Source: Chara braunii (taxonomy: Eukaryota > Streptophyta > Charophyceae > Charales > Characeae). From it: a DNA stretch of 26,051 nucleotides. How positions within the stretch are numbered: the first letter of the stretch is position 1; every line of letters begins with the position of its first letter. Below the pieces are notes generated by a model. The model made no database searches and was not told the DNA's origin. It saw only the letters and a list, made by a program, of their open reading frames with translations. This document shows, piece after piece, positions 18,420 through 26,051 of this stretch. The translations under genes were made by a program, and so were the position numbers. The stretch lies in the NCBI GenBank assembly GCA_003427395.1, contig BFEA01000221.1, forward strand, positions 662,619 to 688,669, written 5' to 3'.

Positions 18420-19166
18420 GCATGCATGCTTGCGCAAAGGATACGGGATTAAGCGCAAGTGGTTAGAAGGAGAAGAGAGGAAGTGTCTACGTCTGCATGG
18501 CCAGGCCGCGGCGTGGGGGTCGTAGCCGCACTCCACGCATCGATCTGGTCATGCAGGCATTCAGACAAATTAGAACGCATGCAAGACAAAGAAGAAGGAG
18601 GCGGGCAAATACGAGGAAATCAAGAACTTGAAAGAAGAAAGATACAGTTACAATCGCGCCCTCCAAAAACGATAGTTGCACAAGATTAAGGGCGCGATCC
18701 AGTCAGAGATCAGTTCCCAGCGCAGCAAGATGCGCTCAAGTGCGGCGCAACAAAGCTTAGAGTACCTAAATTCCTAGCCTAAGTCCTAATTGCAAAAGGG
18801 AAATTCCGAAGAGCCCAAAAACAATTCCGCGAGCTCGTGGGAGCTCGACATCAGTTAAGAATTCAAAAAACGATATTCCCGCGCGATGATCACGCCAAAA
18901 CCTTCTAGTGTCAGAACAGAACAAGAAAGAAGCCATGACAGTCGTTGTCCATCGCGCTCGCTAAGGCGCAGTTACTCAATCGTTGGCACGGGACTTTCCC
19001 GACACCGACCCGACAGATTTCCACAGAAAACAAAAAGAAACGAGGGCATCCATGCAATTTGCCCGACCGACCCATCTTCCCACAGCTTTGTCCATCCGAC
19101 CCGTCTCATTCCCCCAAGGCAGCTTCGCACAGAAAGTCACGCGATTACAGAAAATGGTTCGTCACA

Positions 19167-19962
19167 TCGTTCTAGCATCGAACAACCGCAGATCACTGAG
19201 TATATCAGCAATGGAACCGTCTAAGATGAGTTGTTAGAAGTCCCCAGAATCTGAAATCATTCTTAAGGCCCCCATTGGCAAACAAAACCAACAAAGCATG
19301 GATAAAGGAAAAACTCATAAACATTCATGGCGACTACTCAAAACTCTACCAAGTCACTGTAATAGGTGTGTCAAAAGGCCTCCCAACCACGAGTCAGATA
19401 GGTGAAACCTATTCAATCCACCTCTGACCACCACCAGCATGGCTGTTTTCAGCACGAACCGAAGCTCTTATAGGTCTCATGCTCCAATCAGGTTAGGTTA
19501 CAGAGTTGCACCACCTTACTCCAGCACCGGCCAGCATTGCTCCAGTTACGACCCCCGATGACCACTAAGACTGCCCCCGCAAACAGCCCCCCATATCTCT
19601 TTACCAGGCCTCACGCCCCCACTAAGCTAGGTCACAGAGTTGAGCCACCTGGCTCCGGCTCCGGCCAGCGTTGCTCCAGCATCGGTCTTCGAGGGCCACC
19701 AAATTTTCAGCCACCCTTCGCAGGATCACAGATGACTTGGAATGAAATAATAAATTGGATGTTAGAATTCTTCGAGAGAGATCGCCCCTCCCTCCCCCTA
19801 CCCCTCCCCCCTCAGCCCTACACTGCGTCCGCCGAGGTGAGTCACCCACTCTCCCTCGACCCCAATATAGGACCAACCTGTGATGCGCTAGTTTTCGGAC
19901 CTGCGCCATCTTCCGTTCCCCTCTCCCCCCCCCCCCTTTCTTCTTTTTTTTGGTCAAATTTT
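19167..19962. other. Spacer between LTR-C and LTR-D, no gene recognised
   Basis: Contains a diverged tandem duplication (19486-19690) and a homopolymer-rich right end (C run at 19925-19937, T runs at 19942 on). A plus-strand frame at 19537-19968 gives a Pro/Ser-rich peptide with a short W-N-E-I-I-N-W-M-L-E-F-F segment; I recognise no family and do not call it a gene. Confidence 0.45.
19486..19690 (+). repeat. Diverged tandem duplication, about 133-bp period
   Basis: AGGT[TC]ACAGAGTTG[CA][AG]CCACCT and the following CCGGCCAGC[AG]TTGCTCCAG occur twice, starting near 19490 and 19623, with about 80% similarity by eye over 65 bases. Confidence 0.7.
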
Positions 19963-20743
19963 GGGTGACCATCCGACGAGGCTTTTTTTTGTATTTTCAT
20001 GGATGTAATATGTGGGACCCTCGGATCAATTTTTGAAAATCTGTCTTTTGCAAATTCGGGAATTACATGGGAATTATGCGCGCCTTGGCAAGCGAGCTAG
20101 GAATTTGGGTCAGCGGTTTGGAATTTCTGAATAAGCGGAATCTGACGTGTCCTTTCTTGCGCTTGAATGTTCTCAACTTCGTCTTGGAAAGCTCTGGGAA
20201 CTTTCGTAGGAATCTAAATAGGCATAGGATTTTTTTCTCCCGCGCCTGCTCTTCCGCGCGGATATGGTGCTTTTCAATTTGAAATAGCTGTAACCGTTTT
20301 GGCGCTCTTTTTGCCTTCGCGTCAGCGCTATTTATGCGAGCCTCCCCTCCCCGCTTCGCACGCTGCCTTCGACACTCTCCTCTTCTCGCTCACACTCCTT
20401 TTCTCTCTGTAACCGTTTTCCATCTCTCTTTCGACCTTGCGCACCTTTTTTCTCCTTCTTGATCGACTGAATCTTGGTTTCGTTTCACGCCATTCCTCGC
20501 GCTCTTCTTCTTCCCGCTCTGATCCCCGCGCCGAAATACCCTGTCGACCCCCCCTTTTTTACTTCCCCTAGCCAAGGAGACGTGCCGTGTAAGAAGGAAA
20601 TTCCTGATACGCGACGATTCTGATTGGCTACAGCTGGGATCCAAAGGATCGACATGGCTTTCGTCGGGCAATCCCTGAGCCTTTTGCTACTCCTCCCTGT
20701 CCCAGTCCTAACCTTTCCTAGCATCTATTTTCTTTTCCGCAGC

Positions 20744-20750
20744 TATAAAT
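20744..20750 (+). promoter_or_regulatory. TATA box of LTR-D
   Basis: TATAAAT in the context AGCTATAAATTTC, aligned with 15367 of LTR-B; the conserved leader blocks follow 150-200 bases downstream. Confidence 0.65.
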
Positions 20751-21219
20751 TTCGCAAGCGCTCCTGAAAATCTCTCTCTCGACGTATCAGCCCGCTTCCG
20801 AGAAGTCGTGGCTAGATGGTATGAAGGAAGGTGCGAGTCAAAAAGTCCCGACGAGCTAGCTGTAGTCGGGACGCTCGGTATGCTGGATCGCCCGACGGAC
20901 TGTGGGATCCGAGTAGGGCCGTGCCGAGGCTAAGTCGGCGGGGTGACACTTGCTATGGTGGATTTGGCACGTGACGGCCGGGATCGTCAGGGCAAGTGAG
21001 ATGTTCGAGGTTTGAGTTGGAAGTGAGTGAGTGTATGGCCTGGAACTATGGTGGAATCTTATGGCAGAAGTGCTTCCTTTTTTTTTTGTCGTCCCTAAAT
21101 TTGTATCTTCAAGTGTGAATTCTGATCGCTCGACTTTTACGCCGGAACTTCCCTAGACAAGATTACCTAACATTCTGTGATTACTTTCCAGTCGTTCTTC
21201 CCTCCTGATTGCGTCCGTA

Positions 21220-21244
21220 CTCTCTCTCTCTCTCTCTCTCTCTC
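21220..21244. repeat. (CT)12 microsatellite in LTR-D
   Basis: A pure CT run of about 25 bases within the LTR leader; absent from LTR-A and LTR-B. Confidence 0.95.
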
Positions 21245-21400
21245 CTCCGGTCACGCTATATCGTAATGGATGAATTATGGTAACCTTGCTTCTCTCACTT
21301 TGGTATGTGCATGCGGTGAGTCGTGTCAGAGAGTTTGTTATAGCATGATTGTAGGGACGATTGGTTGATCTGATTGCTTGGAGTGTCAGACGAATGATGT

Positions 21401-21853
21401 ATGATTAAGATCTGTTTTGAGCTTATCTTTGCTGCCATGTGGATTGACGGCCCCAATCCGACCGGACGCCGACTTCCTGTGCCCCCGCCGCGCCCCTTTC
21501 TGTACAACGAGGAAAGGATATTTGTATGCGAGTGGGACGTACGAGAAGTCGTTGCCAAAATCGAAGGGCGTTATTTCTTTCCTCCTGAAACTCCGTGTTC
21601 TGCATTTGTCGGTGCGGGTTTTGTATTCATCGATACGCACTTCCCGCTCTATTCGTTGTTACTACCCTCTAACGAAGTAATCGTCGTACCATGGACGGTA
21701 GTGGAGCCTCATTGGCCTAATACTCTGTGCAATGATTGCCGCCGCTTCGAGCATTACCAGGCCAAGGGATTCCACTACTTCACACGTGGCGAAGACGATC
21801 ATAAGGAGAGAGCCACTCGATTGAGGCCCTCCACGTCGGAGTCGGAATTGTGA
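21401..21853 (+). CDS. LTR-encoded small protein, copy D (unknown family)
   Basis: Intact frame of 150 codons from ATG 21401 to TGA 21851; ATG 21437 is an alternative start. It shows the family core: F-V-C-E-W-D-V-R (aligned with R-L-C-P-R-E-F-H of copy B), F-V-F-I-D-T-H-F-P, L-L-L-P, V-V-P-W, H-W-P and C-x2-C-R-R (21728, 21737). The codons are mostly different from copy B (for example TTG TTA CTA against CTT CTT CTT for the Leu triplet), yet the key residues are kept. N-terminus (Pro-rich, W-I-D-G-P-N-P-T-G) and C-terminus (acidic/basic, ending S-E-S-E-L) differ from A and B, so the conserved unit is about 70 residues. Function and localisation are unknown; the C-x2-C pair may bind zinc. Confidence 0.68.
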   Translation: MIKICFELIFAAMWIDGPNPTGRRLPVPPPRPFLYNEERIFVCEWDVREVVAKIEGRYFFPPETPCSAFVGAGFVFIDTHFPLYSLLLPSNEVIVVPWTVVEPHWPNTLCNDCRRFEHYQAKGFHYFTRGEDDHKERATRLRPSTSESEL

Positions 21854-22211
21854 AGCGAACGCCAACGACACCTTATCCGTAAACGAGATACGACGTGTGT
21901 ACCTGCCCTTTTTCGCTCGAAACGAAGAGCGACGGCCCGTTGGAAGTTCAACGATACTTTTTGGATTGAATTTCCCGTAGGTACGAGTCCCGCGTGCGCC
22001 TCTTTCATCCGTAAAAACCCGCGCGGCGACGAACCTTCATCTTGCTACTGTCGGACCAACATGGGGGATTTCAGTTTTGTCTGTGTCCCCACACTTAATT
22101 TCCCAAAAATCCTTGGCACATCCCATCTTTGTTGCCTTTCTCAGGCCCCTTTCCACAAACCAAAACACTCCGACCGAAAAGGAGCATAGGGCGTGAGGTT
22201 TGAGCGTCACA

Positions 22212-22675
22212 AACCCTTTACCCCTCTTTCCCCAGGAGCACGCAGTTCCCACCTAAAGCATGCCCCCCCTCCCCTTGCCCATTTCTGCCTCTGCTGAGAC
22301 TCACGTTGACCCACACACCAGCCCCTGCCCCAGAATAGGGCAACCCCCTACTCCGCCCCTACCCTCTTTAAGACATTCACCCCCCACCTTGTGATGCCCC
22401 TGCAAGGTAGAGCTCCCCCTCACCCCCTTCTTACCTTTCAACCCTCTGGGAACGATCCAATCCCGCCGACTACGGTTATTGATGGCACACTTACCAAAAT
22501 GTCGATCGCAATTTGCAAAAGCAAGGCCTCTTTAAAAATATGCAGCTCCCTCCACACGTATCACCAATTTAAGAGAAGCAAAAAACTTATTATCGGAGAG
22601 GGTCTTCAAAATTTATAGCTATAAAAGTAGGATTCCGAAGTTTTTGGGTTCCAAGATTAGAAAATCATGATAGAA
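22212..22675. other. No recognisable gene
   Basis: C-rich to 22450, then AT-richer. No frame with a domain. Confidence 0.5.
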
Positions 22676-22885
22676 CTTTACTTGGGACTTTAGAAATTAT
22701 AGTCGAAATTCAAGTTCCCGTAATTATAGAACAAATCCCTACGAGTTGTGCTACGATTCAGAATGGATAATATACGTTTGTGTGTATGTGTGTGCATGTA
22801 GATGATAATACTTTACTTGGGACTTTTAGAAATTATAGTCGAATTTCAAGGGTATGTGTGTATGTGTTTGCATGTAGATGAGAAT
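22676..22885 (+). repeat. Tandem duplication, second copy internally deleted
   Basis: CTTTACTTGGGACTT-TTAGAAATTATAGTCGAA begins at 22676 and again at 22811 (135-base period). Both copies end with TGTGTATGTGT[GT]TGCATGTAGATGA, but the second lacks about 60 internal bases. Confidence 0.85.
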
Positions 22886-24185
22886 TTGGCTGATCCGAAA
22901 ATAGAGGATAAGATTGTGAGTTTATTTTTTCAAATTTGAGAAGCTGAATTTATAACTGTGCAAGCACTGGATTAGAATAAGAACAAAGGGAATTAGAAGA
23001 TATAAAATTAAGAGCAGCGAATCAAATTGAAAAGGCAGCCGACACGAAGAGCGCCACACATGTTCACACAAAATTCTCCTACTTCATCGCCGCCGTGATT
23101 ATTGCGCCGCTACCTGCTTCCGTGTCTTTAACCGGTGAACCAGCTTAAACGAACCCTTGAAACTGCCAGCTCTTTTTGACACTCCAGGTTGTAACAAGCC
23201 TCTCTCCTCCCACTCTGCATGAGAAGATGCTCCTCACCTTCTACCCGCGCTGCCCAACCAACCTCCACTAGATTCGCGCAGGAGCATAGGAGCAGGGCCA
23301 CTACCATGCCCTAGATCTCATGAAGACTATCCTAATCAATCGGACAGTCTCCCCTTCCTCTAGCGTGTCATCCTGTGACACCACATAAACGAAGCACGGA
23401 GCAAGAGACCTCTTCAGCCTAGATTATGAAGGTTGGAAGAACCCTCAGCTGAAGCATCACGTCAATGGCCACACCAGACAAAACCAACGGAACCTCTCGT
23501 CATCGCCTTCCGCCGTACTCCCCATTGCCCACATCAACTCCTCGATATTCCTCGCAGAGAGCCATGCCGACAAGGCGCCACCAACATACGAACCGGCCCA
23601 TGTCGATAGCGGAGCGGCGCGGCGCTCCCGGTCGCGCGACCGTGTTGTTGTGCAGTTGTGTATATGCTGTTAGGATTGCAGCGTTGGTGTGAGTAAAGTG
23701 TGAGTAAAGTCTACTACTTTTCTCTCTTAGGGGTATCATTAACTCAGGTGAAGGGAAGCAGTGTGCTCACACTTCCATGGACTAGGTCCCGCTTGAACAG
23801 ATCAAGAGATATTGGCCATAGACAGCGAAGATCAGCGACCAAAATCTAGGCAAGTGGGGCACAACACAACAATTCCTTTTGGATGGGATAAAATTTGACA
23901 GCCTACTCACCCTGCCACGGGATGCACACAGAACGTGACAAAACACAGACATGCACACGCCTGTTGCAGATCCTCCAGACGCATCCCAGCACACACAATG
24001 CATGAGGGATAGAGTCTGCAAGATCTCGGACACTGCAAATCGCACTGGGCACAGTAAGATGAGTTACTCGCAAGATGGCCTACCACCGCCAAGTCCATCA
24101 AATCTTTGGCATTAAAAGAAAAAAGGAAAAAAGGTTTCCAAACAGTACAGAGATATTGCCGCATTGAATTGAGTCGAAGAGTTGT
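22886..24185. other. No recognisable gene
   Basis: Mixed composition; short frames without domains, such as 23465-23692. GTGTGAGTAAAGT is directly duplicated at 23688-23709. Confidence 0.45.
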
Positions 24186-24324
24186 TCGGCACTTCATGTT
24201 TGTTATTCTTTTGGGTCTTCTTGTTTTGTGTTGGTTCCTGGATAACGTGAGGACCCAACCTCAATAACGTTTCATGAGTAATAAAGGTACCACTTTTCGA
24301 AGAAAAAAAAAACAAAAAAAAAAA
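24186..24324 (+). mobile_element. Possible retroposed 3' end with poly(A)
   Basis: AATAAA at 24280-24285 is followed 17 bases later by an A run interrupted by one C (24303-24324). That is the layout of a polyadenylated cDNA inserted in plus orientation (LINE, SINE or processed transcript). The body upstream is not recognised and its left limit is unknown. Confidence 0.4.
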
Positions 24325-24654
24325 CATGTTGGACAGAGACAGCCAGTGGGTGGACAGAGAAAGCAACAACCTGGATCTAAAAGGACAATAGGGACAACGT
24401 AGAAGTAAGGGAGAACTTCAAGAGGTAAGAAAACGAAAACAAGAAAATTGACCAGTCAAATATGTAGTAACCTAAGCTAATTAATCCTAGCTAGGGATTT
24501 CTTCCCAGAAACCGGAGACGATCCAAAAGGCATAATGCTGTCTCAACAAGCCTCCCCCCCAAAACACGCTCCGCCCACAACCCCAATCCACTTTTCTGCC
24601 GTCCTACTGCGGACTAAATCAACCGAGTGTTCATGTTATGAACCCATGCCAAAG
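24325..24654. other. No recognisable feature
   Basis: Follows the A-rich run; no reading frame or repeat of note up to the LINE fragment. Confidence 0.5.
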
Positions 24655-25640
24655 TCATGGCGCCAGTATAAGCTTTCCCTGGTTTGTAATTGCAGCTAAC
24701 TTATTCCTCAAACCCAACCCCCAAGTCTTCAGAAACCAACGATGTTTTTTCGTACCTGGCTTTTTCTTTTGCACTCTCCGGGCCCAATCCACCAAAATAA
24801 CTGTGCGCAACTGGTGTCGGATTTCCACTTGCATCTGTTGTGGCACTGATGATTCCTTCTTGAATACTTTGGAATTCCTTCCCTGCCTAATGCCCAAAGA
24901 AGTATGGACCTGGCCACCTGGCTACATACCCACATCTAGTTCTGTTGTTCAAGTGTGTCGGCAGCCGCCCAGTCAAGATCCACTCATCACTCCACACCAA
25001 GACATTATTGGTCAGGTTCTTCCAGTGTTCCCTCCACCAAGTCCAGATTTGTCGAGGTATTGGGCATTCCAGGAACAGATGTCGAATGGGTTCCTCTTCT
25101 TCATTACATTGGACTTGATCTACATCCATTCCTCGTTCTCGTAACCAGGTGTTGGTAGGAATAATCCCTCTCGACAACATCCAGAGGAGGCCTGCGTGCT
25201 TTCTGGATGGAAGAAGTTGAAGTTGGGTCATAGAGCTCACAACTGACTTCTCTGAGAATTTTCTGGAAGGCTCAAGCTTTGCGGTAGTTTCCTTCAAATC
25301 TGTTCTTCTGGTTCTAGTTGGGGGTTGAATAGCAGAGTACCCAATTTAGGTGTGTAACCCTCTATTGAGGTCTCCTTCTGTTTGAGGTCGATTGTTTCCC
25401 AGAAGAAGCTTTGAGGGTCTAATCGCATCTGATCCACTGGGGTTCCCCTTCATAGCACTTTTAATGGTTGACTCCTCGCCATTTTGGAGCTTTCACTCTC
25501 ACTTGCGCTCCCAGGTCCTCCGGATTTTGTGTCACTGTGCCTTCATAGTAGATATAGTTGTCTGCGTTAGCCTGCAGTGCCCATTCCTCCACGGTTACTA
25601 TGTCTCCTTCGTCTGAGATCACCCATGCATAGCTTCAACA
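24655..25640 (-). pseudogene. L1-type LINE ORF2 C-terminal fragment with zf-RVT domain
   Basis: Read on the minus strand. The frame 25297-24887 matches the zinc-binding RVT domain found after the RT of plant L1-like LINEs: G-L-L-W-M-L-S-R-G-I-I-P-T-N-T-W-L, a Cys, then R-H-L-F-L-E-C-P and Q-I-W-T-W-W. Upstream, other minus frames continue coherent coding (about 25625-25460: W-V-I-S-D-E-G-D ... N-P-E-D-L-G-A-Q; about 25440-25305: R-L-D-P-Q-S-F-F-W-E-T-I-D-L). Downstream (24935-24655) two alternating frames give G-R-x-G-x-x-K-V-F-K-K-E-S, the usual C-terminal W-R-x-R-N-x-x-V-F-like region. At least three frameshifts and stops show it is dead. RT and endonuclease parts are absent from the window, and no poly(T) marks its 3' end at about 24650. 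Confidence 0.78.
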
Positions 25641-26033
25641 GAAAATAAGTGTCGTAATTGAAAGTGAGTTTATCACATACATTTGCGTATAACAACAGAT
25701 TGTAAATAGTTTATAAACAGTTTGAGGGAGGGGTTCATGTATATATACATGAAGCCAATCAATCTTCTTTGGACAAACGATTTTTTGTTGAAAATTTCAC
25801 TCATGTGTTGAAAATCTGTTGATAAACAGTTGATATCCTGTTGAAATTATGTTGGAATAATATGGTTGTGAATTATGTTAATAATTTGACATGTTTAGGC
25901 TGAAAAAATATTCAGAATTACATTATAGCATTGTTTGCTTAGTATTTTTACTTGTGTAGGATGTGTTGTTGATGTTAACGTCATTGAAAACCAACTTCCT
26001 TATATTTATGAATCTAATAGATTCACATGAGTC
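25641..26033. other. AT-rich stretch without a gene
   Basis: Contains repeated GTTGAAAAT/GTTGATAAACAG words (25790-25850) but no clear unit. No coding frame. Confidence 0.5.
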
Positions 26034-26051
26034 TTTTTTTTTTTTTTTTTT
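26034..26051 (-). repeat. Poly(T) run at the window edge
   Basis: Eighteen T bases up to the last base. It could be the poly(A) tail of a minus-strand retroposon whose body lies to the right, or a simple homopolymer. Confidence 0.6.

Larger units (their letters stand above)
17200..19166 (-). repeat. LTR-C: diverged minus-strand LTR, 3' end missing
   Basis: Read on the minus strand it begins at 19166 with TGTGACGAACCATTTTCTG and follows LTR-B: the CGCGCGGGAAT block (near 18882), the GCGTGGAG[AT]GCGGCTACG block (near 18540), TATAAAT (18419-18413), AGAGGTGAGT, CGACGGACTGTGG (18260-18248), CGGGGTGAC and the small protein frame (17489-17226). By eye the similarity to LTR-B is far lower than A to B. 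The segment equal to the last ~390 bases of LTR-B, including the CCCAAAAATCCTTGG block, is not found between 17050 and 17225, so the 3' end was lost at the junction with LTR-B. Confidence 0.85.
19963..22211 (+). repeat. LTR-D: strongly diverged plus-strand LTR
   Basis: The right end GGGCGTGAGG-TTTGAGCGTCACA (to 22211) equals the LTR-B end with few changes, and TTCCCAAAAATCCTTGG (near 22100) is shared. Leader blocks GACGAGCT, CGACGGACTGTGG (20893-20905) and GCGGGGTGAC (20938-20947), TATAAAT (20744) and the small protein frame keep the LTR-B order and spacing. The left end is less certain: GGGTGACCATCC near 19963 is at the expected distance from the TATA box but matches TGTGACGAAC poorly. No gag-pol lies next to it, so it is a solo or truncated LTR of a related subfamily. 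Confidence 0.78.

Noticed and set aside
19537-19968. 143-codon Pro/Ser-rich frame
   Set aside because: Composition-driven in a C-rich region, overlaps a tandem duplication, and shows no recognised domain.

Overview
This looks like nuclear DNA of a green plant-lineage eukaryote made almost entirely of transposable elements and simple repeats. No intact host gene, rRNA, tRNA or CRISPR array is visible. A Ty3/gypsy (Metaviridae-type) element primed by initiator tRNA-Met, an L1-type LINE fragment with a zf-RVT domain and abundant (CT)n repeats fit a streptophyte. The acidic third ORF and the gag/pol style remind me of repeat proteins of the charophyte Chara braunii; this is recollection only and was not checked.

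Layout. 1-1273 is the right part of a long LTR (LTR-A), followed by a tRNA-iMet primer binding site (1275-1286). Next comes a decayed Ty3/gypsy coding region: gag with a zinc knuckle (1326-2666), protease (2736-3675), reverse transcriptase (3685-4905), RNase H (4906-5678), a spacer with a PHD-type zinc finger fused ahead of the integrase zinc domain (5671-6417), the DDE core (6418-6802) and the integrase C-terminus (6796-7371). A third ORF with a very acidic domain follows (7368-8930, with a proline-rich tail to 9413). 9414-14577 is mostly unassigned, with CT-rich satellites and a 725-bp assembly gap. 14578-17049 is a complete 2472-bp LTR (LTR-B) bounded by TGTGACG...CGTCACA and closely matching LTR-A. 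It is followed tail-to-tail by a diverged minus-strand LTR (LTR-C, about 17200-19166), and after a spacer by a still more diverged plus-strand LTR (LTR-D, about 19963-22211). 22212-26051 holds short repeats, a retroposon-like poly(A) end, a minus-strand LINE ORF2 fragment (24655-25640) and an AT-rich end with poly(T).

Two things stand out. First, all four LTRs carry, downstream of the TATA box, a reading frame for the same small protein. Its core (F-P, L-L-L-P, V-V-P-W, W-P, C-x2-C) is kept between LTRs that have diverged strongly at synonymous positions, so an LTR/leader-encoded protein appears to have been under selection. Second, the pol polyprotein has a C4HC3 PHD-like finger between RNase H and integrase and no visible chromodomain, which suggests another way of reading chromatin for target choice. 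The coding region itself is inactive: it has at least six in-frame stops and several frameshifts.
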